Shown here in pieces: positions 26,367 to 35,812 of a DNA stretch of 64,000 bases. Source of the stretch: Ignavibacteriota bacterium (GTDB lineage Bacteria; Bacteroidota; Ignavibacteria; Kapaibacteriales; UBA2268). The position numbers and the translations under genes are program-made. The notes below the pieces were generated by a model. That model saw only the letters and a list, made by a program, of their open reading frames with translations, was not told the origin of the DNA and did not search any database. The stretch is taken from assembly GCA_019637995.1 (NCBI GenBank), contig JAHBUQ010000004.1:124001-188000 (forward strand), in the 5' to 3' direction. The first letter of the stretch is position 1. Each line of letters begins with the position of its first letter.

Positions 26367-28190
26367 TTATGAGCTGAAAAATAATTTATTGTAAAATTCC
26401 TGTGATGTCAGTTTGATTACAGATTTTTTTCCTCTTGGAGAAAATATTGGAATTTTATAGTTTTTCAAAGATTTCATCAAATCTCTTATTTCTACTTCCA
26501 TTAAGTCAGAGCCATTTTTGACAGATACAGCCTCTGAATAAAATGTGCAAATTTTGTCGAATAAATCGCCGATTAAATCAATTTCGATTGTTGACAATTC
26601 ATTTAGAAATTTCCGCAGAGATTCTTCTTCCTTTCCTTGCCTGATTGTATTTGGAATTCCTGAAAAAACAACTTCATTGCCTGATATTTCATATCTGAAA
26701 CCGATAGATTCAATCTCAGATATAGCTTTTGTAAGAATTTGTTTTTGACCTTCAGATATCTCAATATCAATAGGAAAAAGTATATCCTGAACAGATGAAT
26801 TTCCGGATATCTTTTGACTTAAAGCTCTGTCATAAAGTATTCTTTGTTGCAATCCTGATTGATCCATAATTACTAAATAGTCGTTTATTTCAATGACTAT
26901 AAATCTGCTTCCGATATACTTATAATTATGACTTTCTATGTCTGCAGGAATAAGCAAATCATTCGAATAATCAGATGTTTTGCCAAAAATATCATCAAAT
27001 GCACTGCGATTTGGCTTGAACCTTGAAATATCTCCTGTTCCAGAAAAATTCTGATTCGAATTGTCATAGTTAAAGTTATTGATTATTTCACCGGTCATTT
27101 TATTTACAACAATTTTATCTTTTCCTGAATGAACAGTTGTAAATGGATTTGCGGCATTCTGAATATCTATATTTATCTCAGGAATCATACTATATGAGCT
27201 CAAAGCTCCAAGAATAGCTGATTTAATCGAATTATAAACAAATCTTTCATCATCAAATTTAACTTCATGCTTCTGCGGATGGACATTCACATCAACTTTA
27301 GAATAATCAATTCCAATATTAAGTATAAATAATGGCTTCTGGTTCTTGTCAAGCAGTTCCTCATAACATGAATAAACTGCATGAGCCAGAGAATTGCTTA
27401 AAATTGACCTGCCATTCAGAAAGAAAAACTGTCCGGAACGGCTCTGTCTGGCTAGATGTGGCTCACCAACGAAACCATTGATTTTTATAAAATCATTCTG
27501 ATATTCTACCGGAATAAGTGATGTCTTTACACTTTGCCCTAATAACTCGATAATCCTTTGCTTCAGGTCTGATTTCCTTACATCGAAAATTAAAGTATCA
27601 TCATCATAAAATGTAAATCTTACCTCAGGTCTTGCGATTGCAATTTTAATCATTGTATCAGAAATATATCTGAATTCAGTCAGGTTCGATTTGAGAAATT
27701 TACGTCTTGCAGGAACATTATAAAATAAATTTCTCACAAAAATCTGAGTTCCCTTATCGCAGTTGAACTCTTCAATCAACTCATCTTTCATAGGCTCAGC
27801 GATCAATCTCCATCCGTGCTTATCATCATGTCGCTTGGTTCTTATCTCAACATTTGCAACTGAGCATACCGATGCTAACGCCTCTCCGCGAAATCCATAA
27901 GTTTTTATTTCTTCCAAGTCTTCAGACGAGAATACTTTGCTTGTGGCGTGCCGTTTCACAGATAACCTTAAATCTTTCTCTGACATTCCATTGCCGTTAT
28001 CTATTACGTGGATGAGACTCTTTCCTGCATTTTTAACTGAAAGTATAATCGTATCAGCTCCGGCATCTAGAGAATTTTCAATTAACTCCTTTACTACTGA
28101 TTCCGGTTTCTGAACAACTTCACCCGCCGCTATTTGATTAGCAATAAAGTCAGGAAGTAATTTGATAATATTTTCTGTTATTTCGCTCAT
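26367..28190 (-). CDS. mutL: DNA mismatch repair protein MutL with altered C-terminal domain
   Basis: The N-terminal GHKL ATPase is intact: IAAGEVVQKPESVVKELIENSLDAG, DNGNGM, RHATSKV and YGFRGEALAS. It couples mismatch recognition by MutS to strand incision. The C-terminal dimerisation domain is present, but the endonuclease motif usually written DQHAxxER reads DQSGLQQR (from D443), and the zinc motif CPHGRP reads SPRGKK (residues 584-589), so the metal-binding residues are replaced. It may therefore lack its own nicking activity. The ATG at 28190 gives 607 residues. It is transcribed from the methyltransferase side towards the glycosyltransferase. Confidence 0.93.
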   Translation of the reverse strand: MSEITENIIKLLPDFIANQIAAGEVVQKPESVVKELIENSLDAGADTIILSVKNAGKSLIHVIDNGNGMSEKDLRLSVKRHATSKVFSSEDLEEIKTYGFRGEALASVCSVANVEIRTKRHDDKHGWRLIAEPMKDELIEEFNCDKGTQIFVRNLFYNVPARRKFLKSNLTEFRYISDTMIKIAIARPEVRFTFYDDDTLIFDVRKSDLKQRIIELLGQSVKTSLIPVEYQNDFIKINGFVGEPHLARQSRSGQFFFLNGRSILSNSLAHAVYSCYEELLDKNQKPLFILNIGIDYSKVDVNVHPQKHEVKFDDERFVYNSIKSAILGALSSYSMIPEINIDIQNAANPFTTVHSGKDKIVVNKMTGEIINNFNYDNSNQNFSGTGDISRFKPNRSAFDDIFGKTSDYSNDLLIPADIESHNYKYIGSRFIVIEINDYLVIMDQSGLQQRILYDRALSQKISGNSSVQDILFPIDIEISEGQKQILTKAISEIESIGFRYEISGNEVVFSGIPNTIRQGKEEESLRKFLNELSTIEIDLIGDLFDKICTFYSEAVSVKNGSDLMEVEIRDLMKSLKNYKIPIFSPRGKKSVIKLTSQEFYNKLFFSS

Positions 28191-28247
28191 TAAATAAAAC
28201 ACGAATTATTTGAAATTTCTCTTTAAAAAAGTTTTCAACAGCAATAA

Positions 28248-28955
28248 TTATTTTTTTTTGAGAATTAATGTTATTTTATTGCGTGTCATCAATGTAAAAA
28301 TTCTGATTAGTGCTTTCAAATTTCTCATTTTCAGCTCTACAAAAAGTTGTTTAATATGTCCTCTCCCCTTTCTATTGAGAATTTCATAATCTTTCTGGCA
28401 GAAAATTTTTAAAATATCACTTTCAGTAAAATTATAAGGATGTCCTTTATCAATTTCGAATTTTTCGAGTATATTTCTAAGGATTTTTCCGATTAAATGA
28501 TAAGTATTCTGCTTGAAATAAATTATGGCACCAATTTCTGCTACTCTGTTGATTTCACTAATAACTTTATAAGGGCTTTGACAGTGGTCGAGCACATTAT
28601 CAACAATAATTAAATTGAATACCGAATCATCAAAAGGCAGTTCTTCACCCATAGCTTTGTAATAATTCACATTTTTATCTCGATAATCAGCATATTCACT
28701 GACAGATGAGTAGAAATCTTCAAGCGGGTCAACAGCACATCTCAAATCAGCATTGAGATGTGTAAGAATTCCTGCCGGTCCACTTCCGATTTCAAGTATT
28801 TTCAGTGACTTACTTTGATCTACAAATGGAGCGACCTGTTGCCTGAGTTCATCAGCAAATTTTTTTAAATAGCTTAAATCTATGGCTGCTTTTTTCTTAT
28901 TCCACCAATTTTTCTCATAGTTTTGAGCTTTTTCCCATCTGATTTTCCGGCTCAT
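28248..28955 (-). CDS. Class I SAM-dependent methyltransferase
   Basis: The 235-residue protein has motif I LKILEIGSGPAGILTHL (about residues 48-65), an acidic motif II area (RCAVDPLEDF) and a motif IV-like LIIVDNVLDH, which place it among UbiE/Methyltransf_11-type enzymes. The substrate is not evident. The start overlaps the stop of the upstream TPR gene by four bases, so the two are co-translated. With glycosyltransferases nearby, a surface-glycan or lipid substrate is one possibility. Confidence 0.82.
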   Translation of the reverse strand: MSRKIRWEKAQNYEKNWWNKKKAAIDLSYLKKFADELRQQVAPFVDQSKSLKILEIGSGPAGILTHLNADLRCAVDPLEDFYSSVSEYADYRDKNVNYYKAMGEELPFDDSVFNLIIVDNVLDHCQSPYKVISEINRVAEIGAIIYFKQNTYHLIGKILRNILEKFEIDKGHPYNFTESDILKIFCQKDYEILNRKGRGHIKQLFVELKMRNLKALIRIFTLMTRNKITLILKKK

Positions 28956-29764
28956 TTTTCAGCCTTTTTAATTTGATTTTCAAGGTCAATCATTACAAAT
29001 CCATATTTAGGTTTGATGGTTAGAGCCTTTTTCATATTTTGCCTTGCATCATCGAATTTTCCTTCCAAAATATCAATTTGAGCTAAATAAGCATAAATCT
29101 CCGCATCCCCAGCCCAATTAAGCTCAAGGGAATCAGTTTGCATGTTTTTTTTGTTGATTTCAAGGCATTTCATAAGTATTTTTCGAGCTTTTACTTTATC
29201 TCCACCATAAAACCCGGGAATATGCATCAAATGCGTTGCAGCGACAAGCAGGACTTTGCTGTTTAAGGAATCCGACGAATAAGCATCATAAATTCTGTTT
29301 TTTGCTTTCTGTCCTAAAAATATCGCTTTCAGAGGTGAAAGAGCAGATTTTTTACCGTAAGCAGCTGATATCATAGCAAGAGCTACAGGTGTCTCTTTGT
29401 TAGCGAATGCTTTCTCAAACCTATCGAGCGAGCTATCGAAATAGTCGTAAGCAAGGTCACGGCTTTCATTGTAAACTACTCTTCCGAGGCAGTATCTGAT
29501 TATTCCGTTATAATAATATGAATAATAGTCAGAATTGTCCGATTTGATAAGATTGTCTGAGATTTCAAGTAAATTTGAAAGTTTTTTTTTATCAAATGAA
29601 TAATAATATACATTTATACTATCTCTAAGATTTTTGATTTCAGAATTTTCAGGATTTTTTGAAATCAAATCTTTTGGTAAGAAAATAATTGGCAGAAAAT
29701 GTAATATTATAAATAGTTTAAAAAATCCGTTTCTTATCATTATCAGTATACTGTAAATAATCAT
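28952..29764 (-). CDS. Exported TPR-repeat protein
   Basis: The 270-residue product has an N-terminal hydrophobic segment (MIRNGFFKLFIILHFLPIIF; ATG 29740 is an alternative start) and helical repeats of TPR type, the last reading IYAYLAQIDILEGKFDDARQNMKKALTIKPKYG. It is probably a periplasmic or membrane-attached scaffold. A segment AATHLMHIPGFYGGDKVKARKIL resembles the CYYLPSFLGKSKLAKEKL segment in the TPR protein at 45217, suggesting a shared family. It is coupled to the methyltransferase by a 4-bp overlap. Confidence 0.7.
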   Translation of the reverse strand: MIIYSILIMIRNGFFKLFIILHFLPIIFLPKDLISKNPENSEIKNLRDSINVYYYSFDKKKLSNLLEISDNLIKSDNSDYYSYYYNGIIRYCLGRVVYNESRDLAYDYFDSSLDRFEKAFANKETPVALAMISAAYGKKSALSPLKAIFLGQKAKNRIYDAYSSDSLNSKVLLVAATHLMHIPGFYGGDKVKARKILMKCLEINKKNMQTDSLELNWAGDAEIYAYLAQIDILEGKFDDARQNMKKALTIKPKYGFVMIDLENQIKKAEK

Positions 29765-29830
29765 CTATTAAATTATGGGTTAACTTTAAATCAATAAAAT
29801 TATTTTAAAAATAAATGAGATTTCTCTTTA

Positions 29831-29871
29831 AAAAAAGCTGCCCCAATTTTACTTATCAATGAAGCAGCTGA
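29831..29871 (-). terminator. Terminator of the C25-like gene
   Basis: Read on the minus strand, AGCTGC and its complement GCAGCT pair around a loop of about 22 bases and are followed by seven T bases. It lies 20 bases after the stop at 29889. Confidence 0.65.
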
Positions 29872-29888
29872 TTTTTTTTATAATTGGA

Positions 29889-32030
29889 TTACATTTTGAT
29901 TAATTTCTCTACGTAAATTTTGTTGCCATTTTTCATTCTAACAAAATAAACTCCCGGATTAATACTCAAGCCTGTCGCAGTTTTCAGGTCCCAATTGACA
30001 GTATGAGTTCCGGCATACAAATCACTGTGCAATAAAATGATCAATTGATTTCCACTAAGGTCAACCACCTCAATTTCTGTTGGTCCTGAAATACCATTAG
30101 TAAATTGAATGGTTGCTAAATCAGTTGCAGGATTCGGATTAATTTTTATACCTGAATTAAAAGTAGTTTTGCTGTTTACACTTGTTACAAAGGCACTTCC
30201 GACTCTACCACGACTGACATTATAATATCTTCCTGAATTATTGGTTTCAAGCATTGCAGTCCGAACCAAGTAATAAATATCACCATCAAACCTGTAGAAG
30301 TCTTCATTTGAAAGAGTGTCTATGAACTCTGTTCCCTTTAGCGGATTGGAATTAAGTTTTTCATATTTTCCGAACTCATCAGTAGAGCGATAAATATTAA
30401 AATGATGCTCAGTAGCAATTTCAGGTGCCGACCATTCAATTTTTACTGTATGAATATCATCAGATTCGCCTAATGGAACTGAAACTTTTACCAAATCGGG
30501 GCTTGGTACAGAATAAGGAGATAGCTTTAATGTCGGGTCACCCATAAGTGCAGTATGGATGTTTCGCATACCGATACTAAAAATAACTCCATTGGGATAT
30601 TGTGCTGTATAAACAATATTCGGTTTATAAGTGTTAGTATTATTATGAGATAGGAGTGCTGAATAACCAATCGGATAGCCAAAAGCCATGTGGTGATAAT
30701 ACCAGTGAGGACGTCCTGCCCAACTACAGGTTAGAGCCATCGGATTTGTAGCAAGTGGCGCTCTCAGGAAATTGTTATCAATATCCCAATCTCCAAAATA
30801 TGAGCCGAAAAGCATAGTAAACACAGCATTGACATCTTTAGTAGCAAAGTCGTTGGTATTTCCAATACCGCCGGCGCTTGTGTAAGAACCACCTCCGCAA
30901 CCATACGCAAATAGCTTGCTTTCAGTTCCGAGAGTAGTAAAAAAGTCTGCTTTTTTTACGTTCTTTCTTCCGGCAAGAGAGCCGATATTTCTCCAGCCTG
31001 AGCTTGCGAATGCTTCAACTATATTATGTGCCGCAAAATTATCATCAATAATGCCTGCAATTTCATAATCAAATTGCCCGTTGCGGTAATTATGATTTTT
31101 ATCAAGATAACGTTTTAAAAGTACCGCTTCCGGATTCTGAAGCTCTCCATGGAACGCTTTCATTCCATACAGGTCCACCCTACCGACTGCAATTGAGGCA
31201 AGTGAAGTTCCAATACTTGATTGGTCAAATTTTCCATCACCGGGAATATTTTTATTTGCTTCTCTGCTTGCAACTGTCATATTTACTGAAACATCTGTCC
31301 ATAATAATTCATTCGGATATCCGTAGTAAATATCAGCAGGCCAGGCGCCACGGTGGTCAGGATGTGCATCAGGATAAATATCACCTGAATATGGTACAGC
31401 AACTCTGCCTAAAATATAAATTGATTTTAAATCATTTCGATATTTGTTGTATTCATCAATTACAATCTGTTTAGCTGATTTCACAGCTTGTCCGTCAAAT
31501 TGTTCAGTTCGTGGTACATATCTCTCCAATATCCCCCATCCTTCGGCTCTAAGGTCATTTTTTAGCCTGAGAATTTCGCTACTTAAAGCGTCTTTCATTG
31601 TTTCATCAATCAACAGAAGTACATAGCCGGGCTGGTCGTATTCCGGTACATCAATACCAGTGAGCAAATACCCAAACCCCCAGAAAGACATGGGGTTACT
31701 TTGAGCTGTACCTCTCTGAAGTGCCCAAACTTCATACTCATAGGCAACTCCGGGAAGTACATTGGGGTCAGTATATTCAGTCGTTAAACTATCTAATATT
31801 GCAATCGGCTCATTGCCGAAAGCATAGTCAGCTATCCTTTTCTTATGGATTCTGTATTGAGATGCAAGCTCATTCTTTTCCCAAATCAATTTTATTGATG
31901 GTGGATTTATGCTTACTTCAGCAGACAGCAATACAGCAAAATCACGGGAGTCAACATTGCGCAATTCTTGAGAAAAAGCAATTTTAGCTACGAATAAAAG
32001 CACAAAAATTAAGGCAAAAATCTTTTTCAT
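29889..32030 (-). CDS. Secreted peptidase C25 (gingipain)-like protein, T9SS cargo
   Basis: The 713-residue protein has a signal peptide (about 1-20), an FN3-like domain (about 36-110), a central gingipain-type fold and a second FN3-like unit (about 515-600). The C-terminal T9SS sorting domain covers about 632-713 (NPNPATDLATIQF... GVYFVRMKNGNKIYVEKLIKM). Family landmarks are IYILGRVAVP, WPADIYYGYPN and IAVGRVDL. At the expected catalytic positions the usual GHG reads GCG (C378) and the cysteine position appears to be serine (FGS410YFGDWD), so it may not be an active protease. The alternative is a distinct active site using C378. Confidence 0.8.
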   Translation of the reverse strand: MKKIFALIFVLLFVAKIAFSQELRNVDSRDFAVLLSAEVSINPPSIKLIWEKNELASQYRIHKKRIADYAFGNEPIAILDSLTTEYTDPNVLPGVAYEYEVWALQRGTAQSNPMSFWGFGYLLTGIDVPEYDQPGYVLLLIDETMKDALSSEILRLKNDLRAEGWGILERYVPRTEQFDGQAVKSAKQIVIDEYNKYRNDLKSIYILGRVAVPYSGDIYPDAHPDHRGAWPADIYYGYPNELLWTDVSVNMTVASREANKNIPGDGKFDQSSIGTSLASIAVGRVDLYGMKAFHGELQNPEAVLLKRYLDKNHNYRNGQFDYEIAGIIDDNFAAHNIVEAFASSGWRNIGSLAGRKNVKKADFFTTLGTESKLFAYGCGGGSYTSAGGIGNTNDFATKDVNAVFTMLFGSYFGDWDIDNNFLRAPLATNPMALTCSWAGRPHWYYHHMAFGYPIGYSALLSHNNTNTYKPNIVYTAQYPNGVIFSIGMRNIHTALMGDPTLKLSPYSVPSPDLVKVSVPLGESDDIHTVKIEWSAPEIATEHHFNIYRSTDEFGKYEKLNSNPLKGTEFIDTLSNEDFYRFDGDIYYLVRTAMLETNNSGRYYNVSRGRVGSAFVTSVNSKTTFNSGIKINPNPATDLATIQFTNGISGPTEIEVVDLSGNQLIILLHSDLYAGTHTVNWDLKTATGLSINPGVYFVRMKNGNKIYVEKLIKM

Positions 32031-32262
32031 ATCATCTCCAAAAATTCACTTATATAATATTACAAAATTAATGATTTTTTTTTTACTACAATGATTTTAA
32101 ATCTAAAAAATACAATACTTTCAAACATTTCAAAAACAATAATCGCTATTATTGAAAATAATTCATAATTAATTGCTTTTCTCATTTTTTTTTACGAATT
32201 TTGTACTTTAATAAATGACAATTTATAAAAAAAAATACTGATAAAAACAGGAGTTACTAAAA
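32031..32262. promoter_or_regulatory. Divergent promoter region
   Basis: This 232-base AT-rich gap separates the C25-like gene (minus) from the sulfur-lyase gene (plus). On the minus strand TAATTTTG at 32063-32070 lies 32 bases before the start codon, with TTG at 32089-32091, 18 bases further upstream: a near-complete Bacteroidota promoter. No clear match serves the plus-strand gene. Confidence 0.5.
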
Positions 32263-33462
32263 ATGGATTATAAACCTGCTAACAGGATACAGGATTATCT
32301 TGTATTTGGCGAATTTGGTGGAGTAAACCCATCAATAACTGATTCATCTACATTCACTTTTTTGACAAGTGAAAAGATGAATGAAATTTTCGAGCATGAA
32401 ATCGAAGGATGCTACCTTTATTCGCGCCACATGAATCCTATGAACAGTTTCTTAAGCGATGCATTAGCACTTCTTGAGAATACACCTGCTGCACATGTTT
32501 TTGCATCGGGCATGGGAGCAATAAGCTGCGCTACTTTGCAATTATGTTCAAGCGGCGACGAAATTGTATCGAGCCGAACTGTCTATGGCGGTACTTTTGC
32601 ATTATTTAAAAATATTTTTCCTGAAATGGGAATAAAATGTAATTTTGTTGATATTACTAAGTTGGATGAAGTAAAAGCAGCAATTACTCCAAGAACTAAG
32701 GTGATATACTGCGAAACCATCAGCAACCCAATGCTTGAAGTTGCAGATATTAAAGCACTCAGACAAATTGCTGATGAAAGTGATTGTAAACTTGTCGTGG
32801 ACAATACTTTTACTCCAATGGTGATATCTCCATATAATCACGGGGCACATATAGTGATTCATAGTTTGACGAAGTATATCAACGGGGCAAGTGACGCTGT
32901 AGGCGGAGTAGTCTGCGCTGATAGGGAATTTATCAGTAGTATGAAAGATGTAAATACCGGATACTCAATGCTCCTCGGTCCGACTATGGATAGTTTGAGA
33001 GCAGCGAGCATACTAAAAAATCTCAGGACACTTCACATAAGGATGCAACAGCACAGTAAAAACGCAATGTTCATAGCTGAAAAGCTTGAAGCTGCCGGTT
33101 TGCGTGTTATTTATCCCGGACTTAAGTCTCATCCTCATCATGAAAAAATGAAAGTGCTGATGAATCCCGGCTATGGATTTAGCGGTATGGTTACTCTTGA
33201 TGTCAAAACTGATGAAATTGCTGCAAAAATACTCCCTATGATGCAGGAAAATCTTGTTGGTTACTTTGCTGTAAGTCTTGGTTTTTACAAGACACTGTTT
33301 AGTTCGCCAAGCCATTCAACTTCATCGGAAATTCCGGAAGATGTGCGTGACGATATAGGAATGACCGGTAGTATTATAAGATTTTCTTTCGGACTTGATT
33401 TTGAAATCGAAAGAAGTTGGGAAAGAATCGAGCATTGCCTTAAAGAAGTAGGTCTTCTTTAA
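32263..33462 (+). CDS. Cys/Met-metabolism PLP enzyme (probable methionine gamma-lyase or related)
   Basis: The 399-residue protein belongs to the cystathionine-gamma-synthase/lyase family. The PLP lysine is K204 in HSLTKYINGASDAVGG, and YSRHMNPMN, VFASGMGAIS and DNTFTPM are family segments. The C-terminal substrate loop ends IRFSFGLDFEIE. Members cleave or replace the gamma-substituent of methionine, cystathionine or O-acylhomoserine; sequence alone does not settle which. It is monocistronic, with a terminator 22 bases downstream. Confidence 0.85.
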   Translation: MDYKPANRIQDYLVFGEFGGVNPSITDSSTFTFLTSEKMNEIFEHEIEGCYLYSRHMNPMNSFLSDALALLENTPAAHVFASGMGAISCATLQLCSSGDEIVSSRTVYGGTFALFKNIFPEMGIKCNFVDITKLDEVKAAITPRTKVIYCETISNPMLEVADIKALRQIADESDCKLVVDNTFTPMVISPYNHGAHIVIHSLTKYINGASDAVGGVVCADREFISSMKDVNTGYSMLLGPTMDSLRAASILKNLRTLHIRMQQHSKNAMFIAEKLEAAGLRVIYPGLKSHPHHEKMKVLMNPGYGFSGMVTLDVKTDEIAAKILPMMQENLVGYFAVSLGFYKTLFSSPSHSTSSEIPEDVRDDIGMTGSIIRFSFGLDFEIERSWERIEHCLKEVGLL

Positions 33463-33483
33463 CATCCCTCTATTTAATAATTT

Positions 33484-33522
33484 TAGACCGTTGTAAATTT
33501 TTTGACATTTTACAGCGGTCTA
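33484..33522 (+). terminator. Terminator hairpin after the PLP enzyme
   Basis: A 14-bp stem (33484-33497 with 33509-33522, one G-T pair) with a T-rich 11-base loop lies in the gap before purM. The trailing T tract is short. Confidence 0.6.
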
Positions 33523-33535
33523 TTTAATATATTGC

Positions 33536-33566
33536 TTTGCTGCAATTTATTAATTGATTATTTTTG
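33536..33566 (+). promoter_or_regulatory. Complete Bacteroidota-type promoter of purM
   Basis: TTTG at 33536-33539, 19 bases, then TATTTTTG at 33559-33566 matches the TTTG / 19-21 / TAnnTTTG consensus exactly. The ATG of purM begins 35 bases downstream. Confidence 0.7.
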
Positions 33567-33600
33567 TTGTTTAATATAATTATCATTTTAAAAAAGTATC

Positions 33601-34590
33601 ATGAGCATTTCATATAAAGATTCAGGTGTGGATATATTAGCAGGCGAAGAAACTGTTGACAGAATAAAGCCTCTTGTAAAATCAACACATAATGATAAAG
33701 TCTTATCAAATATAGGTTTATTCGGCGGTTTCTACGACGCTTCATTTAAAGAATACGAACATCCAATATTGGTTGCAAGCACAGATGGAGTCGGTACAAA
33801 GCTAAAAGTCGCATTCATGTCTGATTACCACAAAACAATTGGCCAGTGCTTAGTAAATCACTGCGTAAATGATATTTTGTGTTGTGGAGCAAAACCATTA
33901 TTTTTCCTTGACTACTTTGCTACCGGCAAGCTTAATCCTGATGTCACTGTTGATGTTATCGAGGGATTTGTAACTGCCTGCAAAGAAAATGAGACTGCAC
34001 TTATTGGCGGAGAAACTGCTGAAATGCCTTCGATGTATAATGAAGGGGAATATGATGTTTCAGGTACAATCATAGGAGTAGTTGACAAAAAAAATATTGT
34101 TAATGGCACAAGTATCAAGAAAGGTGATGTTCTTATCGGACTGAAATCAACAGGACTTCATACAAACGGATACTCACTTGCACGTGCAGTACTTTTCCCG
34201 AAATACAATGTAAATGATTTTGTCAACCACCTTGATGAAACAGTAGGTGAAGCACTTTTAAAAGTGCATAAAAGCTATTTGAAATATGTCCTACCACTTG
34301 TAGAAATGCAGGTATTGACTGGAATAAGTCACATAACCGGAGGTGGATTGATTGGAAATACATCGAGAATTATGCCTGATGGATTGTCACTCAATATTGA
34401 CTGGAATTCTTGGAAAAGACCTGCGATTTTTGAGCTTATACAGGAAGAAGGTAATATTTCTGAAGAAGAAATGAGAGCGGCATTCAATTTGGGAATTGGC
34501 ATGGTGCTGGTTACTAATCCAGGTAATGTTGAACTCGTTGTTAATTCAGTCAAAGAATATGAGCCGGTTATTATTGGCGATGTGAAGTAA
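33601..34590 (+). CDS. purM: Phosphoribosylformylglycinamidine cyclo-ligase
   Basis: PurM (AIR synthetase) closes the imidazole ring in purine synthesis, using ATP to convert FGAM to AIR. The 329-residue sequence shows SYKDSGVDILAGEETVDRIK, STDGVGTKLKVA, IGGETAEMPSMY and ISHITGGGLIGN, all conserved. It has its own promoter with a full consensus match and is isolated from other purine genes here. Confidence 0.95.
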   Translation: MSISYKDSGVDILAGEETVDRIKPLVKSTHNDKVLSNIGLFGGFYDASFKEYEHPILVASTDGVGTKLKVAFMSDYHKTIGQCLVNHCVNDILCCGAKPLFFLDYFATGKLNPDVTVDVIEGFVTACKENETALIGGETAEMPSMYNEGEYDVSGTIIGVVDKKNIVNGTSIKKGDVLIGLKSTGLHTNGYSLARAVLFPKYNVNDFVNHLDETVGEALLKVHKSYLKYVLPLVEMQVLTGISHITGGGLIGNTSRIMPDGLSLNIDWNSWKRPAIFELIQEEGNISEEEMRAAFNLGIGMVLVTNPGNVELVVNSVKEYEPVIIGDVK

Positions 34591-34665
34591 ATATAAATAT
34601 TTTTAGAAAATTTTGACTCAATTTCATCGTCAATTACTTTTTTTTAGGATTGATGAGCAATATAT

Positions 34666-35199
34666 ATGAAATGGGCTGAAATAATTGCATTAACATTCTT
34701 TTTTAGTATATTTGCAGTTTGCTGTAATGCTGAAAATAAAAAAGAACAAATTGAAGAAAATAGCGAAATGAGCTTTGAAATAAATAAATCTGATACTGAA
34801 TGGAAAAATATTCTATCTGACGAAGAGTATTATATCTTACGTAAGAAGGGTACTGAAAGGCCACACACCGGTAAGTATAATATGCACTTTGAAGACGGTT
34901 TGTATAAATGTAAAGCTTGCGGCAATGTGCTTTTTGATAGCGATACAAAGTTTGATTCACATTGTGGCTGGCCTAGCTTTTCTGATGTAAAAGATAAAAA
35001 AGCAATTAAAGAAGTAATTGATACAAGTCATGGGATGATTCGTACCGAAGTTGTTTGCAATAAGTGTGGCGGTCATCTGGGGCATGTATTTGACGATGGT
35101 CCAAATCCTACAGGATTAAGATATTGCATCAATTCTGTATCTATTGATTTTGAAAGTGCAACTAAAGAAGACGAAAATGGACAGAGCAAAGAAAACTGA
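34666..35199 (+). CDS. msrB: Exported peptide-methionine (R)-S-oxide reductase
   Basis: MsrB repairs methionine-R-sulfoxide in proteins. The catalytic C154 is in LRYCINS, and the structural zinc is bound by C82, C85, C131 and C134 (CKAC, CNKC). The first ~22 residues are hydrophobic ([22 protein letters not shown]), so the enzyme is exported. The CC pair gives only a weak lipobox, so it may be cleaved after CNA or anchored by lipid. This complements the cytoplasmic MsrC at 15738. The next gene begins inside its 3' end. Confidence 0.93.
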   Translation: MKWAEIIALTFFFSIFAVCCNAENKKEQIEENSEMSFEINKSDTEWKNILSDEEYYILRKKGTERPHTGKYNMHFEDGLYKCKACGNVLFDSDTKFDSHCGWPSFSDVKDKKAIKEVIDTSHGMIRTEVVCNKCGGHLGHVFDDGPNPTGLRYCINSVSIDFESATKEDENGQSKEN

Positions 35200-35797
35200 C
35201 GATTTTATTCTTAAACTAATTAAGCAACAGCCCGATATTGACCGCGGAAAAAAGATGATTTTTGACGCAATCGGCGAAATTATTCCCGGTTATAATTTCG
35301 GTTCCCTCAAAGGACTTGATTTCGACAGAACCCTGATTGAATTTGAAAACTGGCTGGTTCAGACAATTACTTCTGACCCATTACCTATTTCTGTTAAATC
35401 AATATGGTTTGGTTTGGGTGATGTGAGTAATAAAGAAGATGCTGCCACTGGTATTGGCGGAGAAATACAAATTACTCTTAAAGGCTCAAAGTTTTTGCCT
35501 TCATCTAAGCCTAAAGACTGGTTTAAAAAGGATTTGTGGGATGCAACAGGTAAGCAGTCTGAGATTAAAGCATTTAAAACTATTTCAAATTCTTTGAAAA
35601 ATTACCCTAATGATGCTCAAGATATTCAAAGTCTTGTACTTGTTGCTCTTGCTGTGGTATTGCTTATAAATGGTTTTGATATTATTAAACACGAATTTCT
35701 GGTTTATCAGCCATCACTTGCAATCGGCTGCGGCTATGAAACCGGGATTCATTATGTTGTTGGTAATTTGACAGAGGAAGGTATCCAGACGCCTTAA
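35177..35797 (+). CDS. Conserved-looking protein of unknown function
   Basis: I do not recognise this 206-residue soluble protein (from ATG 35177; the frame is open from 35144). It contains [12 protein letters not shown], a glycine-rich segment ([14 protein letters not shown]) and a hydrophobic helix ([18 protein letters not shown], about residues 155-172) that may be buried or membrane-associated. It overlaps msrB by 23 bp and is followed 15 bp later by trhO, so it belongs to a three-gene operon for oxidation repair and tRNA modification. No function should be assumed. Confidence 0.65.
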   Translation: MDRAKKTDDFILKLIKQQPDIDRGKKMIFDAIGEIIPGYNFGSLKGLDFDRTLIEFENWLVQTITSDPLPISVKSIWFGLGDVSNKEDAATGIGGEIQITLKGSKFLPSSKPKDWFKKDLWDATGKQSEIKAFKTISNSLKNYPNDAQDIQSLVLVALAVVLLINGFDIIKHEFLVYQPSLAIGCGYETGIHYVVGNLTEEGIQTP

Positions 35798-35812
35798 AAA
35801 TATATATTGAGT

